64,000 nucleotides of DNA from Enterobacter pseudoroggenkampii (GTDB lineage Bacteria; Pseudomonadota; Gammaproteobacteria; Enterobacterales; Enterobacteriaceae). Where the stretch lies: NCBI RefSeq assembly GCF_026420145.1, contig NZ_JAPMLV010000001.1, forward strand, positions 992,001 through 1,056,000, given 5' to 3'. Below the pieces are notes generated by a model. It saw only the letters and a list, made by a program, of their open reading frames with translations. It ran no database searches and was not told the origin of the DNA. Shown here one piece after another: positions 54,448-64,000 of this stretch (position 1 is its first letter; every line of letters starts with the position of its first letter). Both the position numbers and the translations under genes were made by a program.

Positions 54448-55273
54448 TGCGGCGATTAAGCCCCATGATGTCGAGAATTTTGGTGGCAATTTCTTCAACC
54501 GAATAGTTGGTGCTGTTCAGCCACGGGATCTGGTTTTTGCGGTACAGCGCTTCCACTTCGGAGACCTCCATACGGCACTGGCGCATAGAGGCGTAGCGGC
54601 TGTTCTCGCGGCGCTCTTCGCGGATGGCCGCAAGGCGTTCCGGGTTGATCGTCAGGCCGAACAGCTTGTGCTGCAGCGGCTTAAGGGCGGCAGGCAGCAC
54701 CAGGTTATCCATGTCATCAGCGATAAACGGGTAGTTTGCGGCGCGAATGCCAAACTGCATCGCCAGATAGAGGCTGGTCGGGGTTTTGCCGCAGCGCGAC
54801 ACGCCAAGCAGGATCACCTGCGCCTGGTCGAGATTACGCAGAGAGATACCGTCATCATGTGCAAGGGTGTAGTCAATGGCGGCGATACGCGCGTCGTACT
54901 TGGTCAGGTTGCCGGGGTTCAGCCCGTGGGTGCGGTGGGCGATAGGCGTCGGATCGAGCTTAAGTTCGCTTTGCAGCGGAGCCACCAGCGCCTGCACGAT
55001 ATCCTGGCAGAAGCCTTCACTTTGCAGAATGATGGAGCGAATCTCGGGGATCACGATCGAGTAGAACACCAGCGGGCGGACGCCGGTCTGCTGGTAGATG
55101 GCGTCAATCTGGTCCTTCACCGCTTTGGCGCGGCTCTCGTTTTCGACAAACGGCAGCGTGATGCTGTTTATCGAAACGGGAAACTGCGACATCACCGCGT
55201 GGCCCAGGACCTCGGCGGTGATCGCCGTACCATCAGAAATATAAAAAACGTGGCGATCGACAGCACTATCCAT
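54440..55273 (-). CDS. ppsR: PEP synthetase regulatory protein (kinase/pyrophosphorylase)
   Basis: The 277-residue DUF299 protein inactivates PpsA by ADP-dependent phosphorylation of its Thr419 and reactivates it by phosphorolysis. The P-loop [11 protein letters not shown] is near residue 153 and ends in the conserved [18 protein letters not shown] 55273 (MDSAVDRHV) follows GGTGAGTAAA and matches E. coli (277); GTG 55282 would add three residues. It is divergent from ppsA, its target, across 335 bases. Confidence 0.97.
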   Translation of the reverse strand: MDSAVDRHVFYISDGTAITAEVLGHAVMSQFPVSINSITLPFVENESRAKAVKDQIDAIYQQTGVRPLVFYSIVIPEIRSIILQSEGFCQDIVQALVAPLQSELKLDPTPIAHRTHGLNPGNLTKYDARIAAIDYTLAHDDGISLRNLDQAQVILLGVSRCGKTPTSLYLAMQFGIRAANYPFIADDMDNLVLPAALKPLQHKLFGLTINPERLAAIREERRENSRYASMRQCRMEVSEVEALYRKNQIPWLNSTNYSVEEIATKILDIMGLNRRMY

Positions 55274-55505
55274 TTTACTCACCCTGAATATCAGACCTAA
55301 TTGTCTGAAAGCATAAATTAAAAAAGTAAATTACACAGCAAAGAACTTATCTTAATTATAAATGAAACGGCGTTTTTGATTTTCCTGAAAAGTGGATTTC
55401 ATTTTTCAAATAGCGACTTTATTTTTGGGGTTTCTGGCTGAAAATATAGGAATCATCGGGTTAATGCCTGGTGGGAAAGTATCCGAAAAGTTGAAATTTT
55501 AAATT

Positions 55506-55521
55506 GCTTACACGATTCACC
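55506..55521 (+). promoter_or_regulatory. Cra (FruR) site of ppsA
   Basis: GCTTACACGATTCACC differs at two positions from the E. coli ppsA Cra site as remembered (GCTTGAACGATTCACC). A TATAAA -10 at 55550-55555 would put the start near 55562, placing Cra at about -48, an activator position. The rest of the ppsR-ppsA gap (55274-55608) is AT-rich and shows no other named site. Confidence 0.65.
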
Positions 55522-55608
55522 GTTTTTTTAGCGCTAATAAATATGCCAGTATAAATACGTAGTCAGGTGTTACTTACTCCGATCAAATATCACAAAAGGA
55601 TTGTTTCG

Positions 55609-57987
<2,379 letters not shown>

Positions 57988-58002
57988 CGCCGCGCTGACC
58001 CG

Positions 58003-58033
58003 AAAAGGCGAGGATATTATTCCTCGCCTTTTT
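58003..58033 (+). terminator. Terminator of ppsA
   Basis: AAAAGGCGAGGA and TCCTCGCCTTTT form a 12-bp stem followed by TTTT, 15 bases after the ppsA stop. Confidence 0.94.
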
Positions 58034-58100
58034 TATTTCCCCCTCTTATTTGCTCCCCATCACAAATAAAGTAAAAAACCAAATATCATAATTTGCCTGT

Positions 58101-58137
58101 CAATTTAGACAATTGTTAGCGCGCAAACCGTTGCTAA
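58101..58137. promoter_or_regulatory. Two dyads upstream of the GPH symporter gene
   Basis: CAATT-TAGAC-AATTG (58101-58115) and TTAGC-N12-GCTAA (58116-58137) lie side by side, 85-120 bases before the symporter start. The second encloses GCAA-ACCG-TTGC, a pattern compatible with a LacI/GalR-type operator. No regulator gene is adjacent, so the binding protein is unknown. Confidence 0.4.
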
Positions 58138-58222
58138 TACTTGAGCCTTACATGCGCATTTCCCTTCAGATGATGCGCAACTGGTTGAAATACGTTTTAA
58201 CCTGATAAAAAGGCAAATAACA

Positions 58223-59623
58223 ATGACACTCTCCTCTGTATTGCGTACCAAAGATAAAATAGGTTATGGCTTAGGTGATATGGCCAGCGCGCTGGTCTGG
58301 CAAACGGCAACGTTATTTCTCGCCTATTTCTATACGGACGTTTTTGGGCTGCCCGCCGCGATTATGGGCACCATGTTTTTAGTGGTGCGCGTGGTTGATG
58401 CGTTTGTCGACCCGTGCATTGGCGCCCTGGTGGATCGCACCCAGACGCGTCACGGTCGTTTCCGTCCCTGGTTGCTGTGGTTCGCCATTCCGTTTGGCGT
58501 AAGCTGCCTTATCACTTTCTATGTACCGGACGTGGGACCGACGGCGAAAATCGTTTATGCCTGCCTGACCTACGCGATCTTAAGCCTGATTTATTCCGCC
58601 ATTAACGTGCCTTACTGCGCCATGCCCGGCGCGCTGACGTTAGACCCGCGCGAGCGTCACTCCCTGCAGTCGTGGCGCTTTGGCCTGTCGTTTATCGGCG
58701 GGTTGATTGTGACGGTCATCGCCCTGCCGCTGGTTTCATTGTTAGGCCAGGGCAACGTGCAGAAAGGCTATTTCTATGCCATGAGCCTGATGGGGCTGCT
58801 GGGCATTGTGCTCTTTTTCTGCTGTTTCCTGATGACCCGAGAGCGCTATTCGCCGCGCAATGATACCTCCGGCTCTATGCTGACCGATTTAAAACTGCTG
58901 GCCGGTAACAGCCAGTGGCGTATTGTGTTCCTGTTTAATATTTTGCTGTTAACGGCGGTGGTGACGCGCGGTTCCGCCACGATGTATTACGTGAACTACG
59001 TGCTGTTGCGTCCGGATCTGGTTTTTGCCTTTATTGTTTCCGGAATGGTCGCCTCCTTAAGCGGCGCTTTATTATCTGAACGGCTGCTGGGGAAATTTGA
59101 TCGCGTACGCGCCTATCAGTGGACCATTATTTCCTTCGTCATTTTCGGCGCGCTGATTTTCTTCCTGCCGCCTTCACAGGTGTGGCTGATTTTTGGCCTC
59201 AACATTGTCTTTAGCTTTGTGCAAAACCTGACCACGCCGCTGCAGTGGACCATGTTTTCCGATGTGGTCGACTACGAAGAGCACCGCAGCGGTCGTCGCC
59301 TGGACGGGCTGGTCTTCTCCACCGCGCTGTTTGCCATCAAATTCGGCCTGGCGCTGGGCGGCGCGGTGGTCGGCTGGGTGCTTGGCATGGTGGATTACGC
59401 CCCGGGACAGGCAACTCAGGCACCCCACGTACTCTCTACGATTAACGCGCTGTTCACCCTTATCCCGTGCGCGCTGTTCCTCTGCATGGTCGCGCTGCTT
59501 GCCATCTACAAGCTCAACAGCCGGCTGGTGGATTCCATCGCCCGGGAGCTGGCCAGCAAACGTGAGGTAAGACCCGACGCGGGGCAGCTCAGCCCGGCAA
59601 CCCCTTCCGCACTACAGGAGTAA
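58223..59623 (+). CDS. GPH-family glycoside:cation symporter
   Basis: The 466-residue transporter has about 12 membrane segments and the GPH (glycoside-pentoside-hexuronide) signatures: KIGYGLGDMASAL, AFVDPCIGALVDRTQTRHGRFRPWLLWFAIPFG, INVPYCAMPGALTLDPRERHSLQSWRF and YEEHRSGRRLDGLVFS. It belongs to the YicJ/YagG/XynB branch that co-occurs with glycosidases. Substrate is unassigned; the following GH3 enzyme suggests a beta-linked di- or oligosaccharide or aryl-glycoside imported intact. The gap to the GH3 gene is 3 bases, so they are one operon. Confidence 0.9.
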   Translation: MTLSSVLRTKDKIGYGLGDMASALVWQTATLFLAYFYTDVFGLPAAIMGTMFLVVRVVDAFVDPCIGALVDRTQTRHGRFRPWLLWFAIPFGVSCLITFYVPDVGPTAKIVYACLTYAILSLIYSAINVPYCAMPGALTLDPRERHSLQSWRFGLSFIGGLIVTVIALPLVSLLGQGNVQKGYFYAMSLMGLLGIVLFFCCFLMTRERYSPRNDTSGSMLTDLKLLAGNSQWRIVFLFNILLLTAVVTRGSATMYYVNYVLLRPDLVFAFIVSGMVASLSGALLSERLLGKFDRVRAYQWTIISFVIFGALIFFLPPSQVWLIFGLNIVFSFVQNLTTPLQWTMFSDVVDYEEHRSGRRLDGLVFSTALFAIKFGLALGGAVVGWVLGMVDYAPGQATQAPHVLSTINALFTLIPCALFLCMVALLAIYKLNSRLVDSIARELASKREVRPDAGQLSPATPSALQE

Positions 59624-59626
59624 AAT

Positions 59627-62002
59627 ATGACTGCTATCTATAAGGACGCGGGACGTCCCGTGCACGAGCGCGTCGCCGATTTACTGGCGCGTATGACCCC
59701 GGAAGAGAAGTTTGCCCAGATGCATGCGTACTGGCTGATCCTCGATGAAAACGGCAACCACCGCGAGCGCAGCGACCTCAGCGACGAATTCGCCGGCGTG
59801 AGCGAGCAGGCAGCGCTGAGCGAACGGCTGAAGCTGGGCGTCGGGCAGATCACCCGTCCGCTGGGCACCCACATCGTTGATGCGAAAACCGGCGTGCGCG
59901 CCGCGAACCGCCTGCAGCGGATGATGATGGAAGAGACGCGCCTCGGCATCCCGGCGTTGTTTCATGAAGAGTGTCTGGTGGGGCTGCTGTGTAAAGACGC
60001 CACCCTGTTCCCGTCGTCGCTGAACTACGGCTCTACCTGGGATCCGGAACTGGTGCAGCGCGCGGCAGAGCAGATCGGTAAAGAGGCGCGATCCGTCGGC
60101 TGCCAGCAGGGGCTGGCCCCGGTGCTGGACGTTTCCCGCGACGTGCGCTGGGGGCGTACCGAAGAGACCTTCGGCGAAGATCCGTGGCTGGTGGGGGTGA
60201 TGGCGACCGCCTACGTGAAGGGCTTACAGGGCGATAAGCGCGACCTGCTGGCGACCCTAAAACATTACGTGGGTCACTCGTTCAGCGAGGGCGCGCGCAA
60301 CCATGCCCCGGTGCACCTCGGGTTCAGCGAGCTGAACGATACCTTCCTGCTGCCGTTTGAAATGGCGGTCAAGCTGGCAAACGCCGGGTCGGTCATGCCG
60401 GCCTATCACGATATCGACAATCAGCCGGGGCACAGCGACAGCTTCCTGCTGACTACCGTCCTGCGCGAACAGTGGGGATTCGACGGGATTATTGTGGCGG
60501 ACTACGGCGGCGTCAGCCTGCTGCACCAGCATCACGGGATTTCCCACGATGCGGCCGAATCCGCCGCGCTGGCATTCAACGCCGGGCTGGACGTTGAGCT
60601 GCCAAAAGACGACTGCGCGCGCCATCTGGCGGAAGCGGTAGAGCGCGGGCTGATCTCTATGGCGAAAGTGGATGAGATTGTCGCACGTACGCTGACCGAA
60701 AAATTCCGTCTCGGACTGTTTGAACAGCCGTACGCGGATGAAAACGGTATCGATCTGCAAAATGATTTGACCCGCCAGGCCGCGCGGGAGGTGGCGACAA
60801 AATCGGTCACGCTGCTGGAAAACAACGGCATTTTACCGCTCGGCGGCAAACCCCGCGTGGCGGTAGTGGGGCCGACGGCAGACGATCCGCTGGCGTTACT
60901 CAGCGGCTACAGCTTCCCGGTGCATCTGATCATCAGCGATATGGTGGAAGAGACCTTGCAGGTCATGACCCCGCGCGCGGCGCTGGAGCAGTATCTCGGG
61001 GCATCGAACGTCCGCTATGCCAAAGGGTGTCACATCATCGAAAAACGGATGGCGGGCGCGCCGGTCTTCCCTGGCGACAGCGGCGGCAAACCGATGCAGC
61101 AGTCGCCGGTCTCGCTGAGTACCGCATTGATCCCCGAGGCCGTGAACGCGGCGCTGGAGAGTGACGTGGTGGTTGCCTGCGTGGGCGATCTCGCCGGGCT
61201 GTTCCAGAGCGGTACCGTGGGGGAAGGTTCCGACACCGACTCCCTGAATCTGCCGGGCGTGCAGCAACAGCTGCTGGATGCTCTGGTGGCGACGGGCAAA
61301 CCGGTGATTGTCGTGATGACCGGCGGCCGTCCGTACAACCTTCAGGGGCTGGAAGATAAGGTCGCGGCGCTAATAATGGCGTGGGCGCCGGGGCAGGAAG
61401 GGGGCTGGGCGATTGCGGATGTGTTAACCGGGCGTGCGGAGCCGCAGGGGCGTCTGGTGGTGAGCGTGCCGAAAAGCGCCGGGGCAATGCCGTATTACTA
61501 CAATCACAAGCTCAAAAGCGGTGGTACGCCGTTTGCGTTCCACTTCGGTTCACGTTATCCGTTTGGCTTCGGCCTTGGCTGGACAACGTTTAGCTGGGGG
61601 GCTGCCCGCGTAGCTGAAAGCAGCGTGCCGGTCGACGGCGAGGTGACGCTGAGCGTGGATATCACCAATGCCGGGGAACGCAGCGGCAGCGAGGTGGTGC
61701 AGGTTTACGTCAGGGATAAGGTCGCCACCCAGGTTCGGCCGCTCCAGGAGCTGAAGGCCTTCCAGCGCGTCACGCTCTCGCCGGGCGAAACCGCCGCGCT
61801 CAGCTTTACGCTACCGGTTGAGATGTTCAACTTTACCCGCCGGGACGGGAAACGCATCGTTGAGCCGGGCGAGTTTGAACTGCAGGTTGGCGCATCGTCG
61901 GCGGATATCCGCGAGAGGGTGACGGTCAGGGTGACCGGGGAAACCCGCGTGCTGCCCGCCGAGTGGCGGATGCTCAGTACCTGTAAGGTGACACGCGCGT
62001 AG
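59627..62002 (+). CDS. Glycoside hydrolase family 3 beta-glycosidase, cytoplasmic
   Basis: The 791-residue enzyme has the two-domain GH3 fold plus a C-terminal fibronectin III-like domain (about 665-780). The nucleophile is Asp292 in GFDGIIVADYGGV; the substrate loop reads KHYVGHSFSEGARNHAPV. Clear bacterial beta-glucosidase/beta-xylosidase relatives share GPTADDP, GEGSDTDSLNLPGVQQQLLDAL and YPFGFGLGWTTFSW. No signal peptide is present, so it acts on sugars taken up by the adjacent GPH symporter. Specificity (glucoside or xyloside) cannot be fixed from sequence. It ends 8 bases before the 3' end of the convergent rprA. Confidence 0.92.
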   Translation: MTAIYKDAGRPVHERVADLLARMTPEEKFAQMHAYWLILDENGNHRERSDLSDEFAGVSEQAALSERLKLGVGQITRPLGTHIVDAKTGVRAANRLQRMMMEETRLGIPALFHEECLVGLLCKDATLFPSSLNYGSTWDPELVQRAAEQIGKEARSVGCQQGLAPVLDVSRDVRWGRTEETFGEDPWLVGVMATAYVKGLQGDKRDLLATLKHYVGHSFSEGARNHAPVHLGFSELNDTFLLPFEMAVKLANAGSVMPAYHDIDNQPGHSDSFLLTTVLREQWGFDGIIVADYGGVSLLHQHHGISHDAAESAALAFNAGLDVELPKDDCARHLAEAVERGLISMAKVDEIVARTLTEKFRLGLFEQPYADENGIDLQNDLTRQAAREVATKSVTLLENNGILPLGGKPRVAVVGPTADDPLALLSGYSFPVHLIISDMVEETLQVMTPRAALEQYLGASNVRYAKGCHIIEKRMAGAPVFPGDSGGKPMQQSPVSLSTALIPEAVNAALESDVVVACVGDLAGLFQSGTVGEGSDTDSLNLPGVQQQLLDALVATGKPVIVVMTGGRPYNLQGLEDKVAALIMAWAPGQEGGWAIADVLTGRAEPQGRLVVSVPKSAGAMPYYYNHKLKSGGTPFAFHFGSRYPFGFGLGWTTFSWGAARVAESSVPVDGEVTLSVDITNAGERSGSEVVQVYVRDKVATQVRPLQELKAFQRVTLSPGETAALSFTLPVEMFNFTRRDGKRIVEPGEFELQVGASSADIRERVTVRVTGETRVLPAEWRMLSTCKVTRA

Positions 62003-62009
62003 TCAGGAT

Positions 62010-62115
62010 AAAAAAAAGCCCATCGTGGGAGATGGGCAAAGACTACACACAGCAATTCGTTGTTTCACTCAGGGGATTTCCATGCTTATAAATCAAGGTG
62101 TTGATTTATAACCGT
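62010..62115 (-). ncRNA. rprA: RprA small RNA
   Basis: The minus-strand sequence begins ACGGTTATAAATCAAC and contains a 5' hairpin, the rpoS-pairing segment with GGAAATCCCCTGAGTG, and ends in the terminator GCCCATC-N6-GATGGGC plus eight T. It matches E. coli RprA (105 nt) along its length apart from a few bases in the first hairpin loop. RprA pairs with the rpoS leader through Hfq and raises sigma-S translation. Confidence 0.97.
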
Positions 62116-62121
62116 GAGCTA

Positions 62122-62164
62122 ATAGTAGGCATTGTGATCTTTAGCGTCGATCAGATTCGTCTCA
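62122..62164 (-). promoter_or_regulatory. rprA promoter with RcsB box
   Basis: TACTAT at 62127-62122 is at -12 to -7 of the inferred start 62115. TGAGACGAATCTGATCGA at 62164-62147 (-49 to -32) matches the RcsB activation site of E. coli rprA. Envelope stress through the Rcs phosphorelay should therefore induce it. Confidence 0.75.
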
Positions 62165-62285
62165 ATAGTTAAAGAGGTGTAAAGATTTCTTGAGGTTAAT
62201 CGCGGGTTTAATGCAGAAACGGCGGGTCTGACCAGTGTGCAACGAATAAATACTTTAGCAGTGTTAAAGTATTGTGAGGGGGAAT

Positions 62286-62316
62286 GTAGGCCGGGTAAGC
62301 GTTAGCGCCACCCGGC
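62286..62316. repeat. REP element downstream of ydiK
   Basis: GTAG followed by GCCGGGT...ACCCGGC with an inner GCG/CGC is a REP unit of the same type as at 11125 and 41341. It begins 7 bases beyond the ydiK stop on the minus strand. Confidence 0.82.
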
Positions 62317-62323
62317 AAAAAAC

Positions 62324-63439
62324 TTAATGCGTGTTCTTCTCTTCCAGCTCTTCCAGTTCGCTCAGAATCACGTCCGGGTCTGTTCCCGGAGGCGGAATTT
62401 CATGCACCCAGGCGGAGAACAGGCGCCAGGTAACGGCGAGCAGCACCGGGCCGATAAACAGGCCAATCATGCCAAAGGCAATCAGACCGCCAATGACCCC
62501 GGAGAGGATCAGGATCAGCGGCAGGTCAGCACCCATGCGGATGAGGATCGGACGAATGACGTTATCCATGGTGCCGACCACGCAGCTCCAGACCAGCAGC
62601 ACCGTTCCCCACGTGGTGTCACCCGTCCAGTACAGCCAGATAATGCAGGGAACCAGCACCAGCAGCGGCCCCAGTTGCGCAAGACAGGTCATCAGCATGA
62701 CAACGGTAAATACGGTGGCGTACGGTACGCCGGAAATCGCCAGACCGATACCGCCCAGCACCGCCTGCACCAGCGCGGTGACCACCACGCCCAGCGCCAC
62801 CGCGCGCACGGCCTGCGCAGCCAGCAGTACCGCAGCATCACCGCGTTTGCCCGCCAGGCGGGTGGCAAAGTGACGAACGCCTAAAGCGACCTGCTCGCCG
62901 CGCCAGTAGAGCAGGGCGCTAAAGAGCAGCATCAGGGTACAGTGCATCATAAACCGGCCGATATGTGCCGCCTGACCGACAAACCAGGTGGTCGTGGTAC
63001 CAATGTACGGGCGGACTTTTGCCATCAGCGCGCTGCCGCCCATCTCCAGCAGACTATGCCAGCCGCTGTAGAGCTTGGCGCCCACCACCGGAATGCTGTT
63101 CAGCCAGGCCAGATCCGGCAGCGTCACGTCGCCGCTGCTAATGGCGCGAATAACCGGGCCACTGGAATCCACCAGGCTATTCACCAGCAGGGCAATCGGA
63201 ATAATAAACAGCAGGAACAGCAGGAGCGTCATGACCAGCACGGCTAACCCGCGGCGGCCGAACAGCAGCTTCTGCAAGCGCAGCAGCAGAGGCCACGTGG
63301 CCACGACCACGGTCGCGGCCCAGGCGAAGCCGAGAATAAAGGGTTGAACAATCCACAGACACGCAATAATCATGAGGGCCAGAAACAGCACCGACAGTAA
63401 AATTTGCGCAACATCCCTGGGCTGGCGAAGATTGACCAT
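62324..63439 (-). CDS. ydiK: YdiK, AI-2E-family (PF01594) inner membrane transporter
   Basis: The 371-residue protein has about eight membrane segments: one paired N-terminal block (15-60), a large central soluble part and C-terminal helices including DLPLILILSGVIGGLIAFGMIGLFIGPVLLAV, the AI-2E exporter family signature region. Substrate is unknown. ATG 63439 (MVNLRQPRDVAQ) is taken because it matches E. coli YdiK (370) and is preceded by AAGGAAAG; 55 upstream codons are also open but contain no homology. E. coli ydiK is near purR targets, not tested here. Confidence 0.95.
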   Translation of the reverse strand: MVNLRQPRDVAQILLSVLFLALMIIACLWIVQPFILGFAWAATVVVATWPLLLRLQKLLFGRRGLAVLVMTLLLFLLFIIPIALLVNSLVDSSGPVIRAISSGDVTLPDLAWLNSIPVVGAKLYSGWHSLLEMGGSALMAKVRPYIGTTTTWFVGQAAHIGRFMMHCTLMLLFSALLYWRGEQVALGVRHFATRLAGKRGDAAVLLAAQAVRAVALGVVVTALVQAVLGGIGLAISGVPYATVFTVVMLMTCLAQLGPLLVLVPCIIWLYWTGDTTWGTVLLVWSCVVGTMDNVIRPILIRMGADLPLILILSGVIGGLIAFGMIGLFIGPVLLAVTWRLFSAWVHEIPPPGTDPDVILSELEELEEKNTH

Positions 63440-63611
63440 AAATGAAACTTTCCTTAAAAGAACGCCAGTACGACTGGCGGGAACGGAAAACCGCGTCTCT
63501 CTAATCATTGATGATCTCGGCGGTTTTTGACAGGCGGATTTTGCCTGTAATTCAGCAGAGATTATAAGAAAAAAATGTGATAAAACTTTCCAGACACAAC
63601 GCAAACGATTT

Positions 63612-63738
63612 TATACACAAAATCATTCGAGTTGCATCAAGGCGGCAAGTCTGAGAATCCCCAGGAGCTTACTGAAGTAAGTGACTGGGGTGAGCAGACG
63701 CAGCCAACGCAGAGGCAGCTCGAAGGATGACGTGTATA
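63612..63738. repeat. ERIC element (127 bp)
   Basis: The element has outer arms TATACAC and GTGTATA, the inner ATTCGAGTTGC/GCAGCTCGAA pair, and the central ERIC core with AATCCCCAGGAGCTTAC and AAGTAAGTGACTGGGGTGAG. The length of 127 bases equals the canonical ERIC. It lies between divergent ydiK and ydiJ, 26 bases before the ydiJ ATG, so it is transcribed in at least one direction. Confidence 0.95.
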
Positions 63739-63764
63739 TACAACTCTAATTAGGGTCGACAGTT

Positions 63765-64000
63765 ATGATCCCACAGATTTCTCAGGCACCTGGCGTCGTT
63801 CAGCTGGTGCTTAATTTTTTGCAAGCACTGGAGCAACAGGGTTTTACAGGTGATACCGCCACGAACTATGCCGACAGGCTGACGATGGCGACCGATAACA
63901 GTATTTACCAGCTTCTTCCCGATGCCGTGGTTTTCCCTCGTTCAACGGCCGACGTGGCGCTTATCGCCCGGCTGGCGACGCAGGAGCGCTTTGCTTCACT
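63765..64000 (+). CDS. ydiJ: YdiJ, D-2-hydroxyglutarate dehydrogenase (5' part only)
   Basis: Only the first 78 residues lie in the window. They begin MIPQISQAPGVVQLVLNFLQ and include DNSIYQLLPDAVVFPRSTADVALIARLA, the start of the FAD-binding (FAD_binding_4) domain. The fragment matches E. coli YdiJ, a large (about 1018-residue) FAD and Fe-S protein that oxidises D-2-hydroxyglutarate. Start ATG 63765 agrees with E. coli. No strong ribosome-binding site is seen. Confidence 0.94.
   Translation, partial: MIPQISQAPGVVQLVLNFLQALEQQGFTGDTATNYADRLTMATDNSIYQLLPDAVVFPRSTADVALIARLATQERFAS

Overview
The window is a chromosomal stretch of an enterobacterium, most likely Enterobacter (cloacae complex) or a near relative such as Lelliottia. 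Nearly every protein matches an Escherichia coli K-12 gene, and the gene order follows the E. coli ynjB-xthA-ast-chb-katE-pfkB-thrS-pheST-btu-ppsA-ydiJ region read in inverse orientation. These comparisons are from memory; no search was run. There is no phage, insertion sequence, tRNA, rRNA or CRISPR array.

Layout. 1-2062: end of a ynjB transport operon, a TVP38-family membrane protein and xthA. 2063-8519: the astCADBE arginine-succinyltransferase operon behind a clear sigma-54 promoter. 8520-12700: spy, ves, the SOS nuclease gene cho, nadE and osmE. 12932-18156: the complete chbBCARFG chitobiose operon, including a predicted ChiX sRNA pairing site. 18165-26926: katE, cedA, tcyP, SOS-controlled ydjM, yniC/yniB/yniA, ydiZ and pfkB. 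27104-28359: ydiY behind a leader with a terminator and a short ORF, then two tiny membrane-protein genes. 28640-35892: thrS-infC-rpmI-rplT-pheM-pheST-ihfA, with the thrS operator, an AUU start for infC and the pheM attenuator. 35958-41332: btuCED, nlpC, ydiV and selO.

41376-53116 is the main departure from K-12, where selO is followed directly by hemP and aroH. Here two blocks sit between selO and hemP. The first is a five-gene 3-hydroxybutyrate/acetoacetate operon (CoA transferase alpha and beta, thiolase, GntP-type permease, hydroxybutyrate dehydrogenase) with a divergent LysR gene and a long perfect palindrome. The second is a complete haem-uptake operon, hemP-hmuRSTUV, behind a Fur box. 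53241-57987 holds aroH with a TrpR operator, ppsR, and ppsA with a Cra-like site. 58223-62002 is a second accessory block: a GPH-family sugar symporter and a cytoplasmic GH3 beta-glycosidase. rprA sRNA, ydiK, a full-length ERIC element and the start of ydiJ close the window.

The functions are mostly carbon, nitrogen and iron scavenging (arginine, chitobiose, ketone bodies, haem, B12, plant-type glycosides) joined to gluconeogenesis (ppsA/ppsR) and envelope or SOS stress responses. No wholly new system is evident. The most useful leads are the ydiY leader, the LysR/ketone-body operon with its palindrome, the GPH-GH3 pair with no local regulator, and dispersed composite palindromic repeats.
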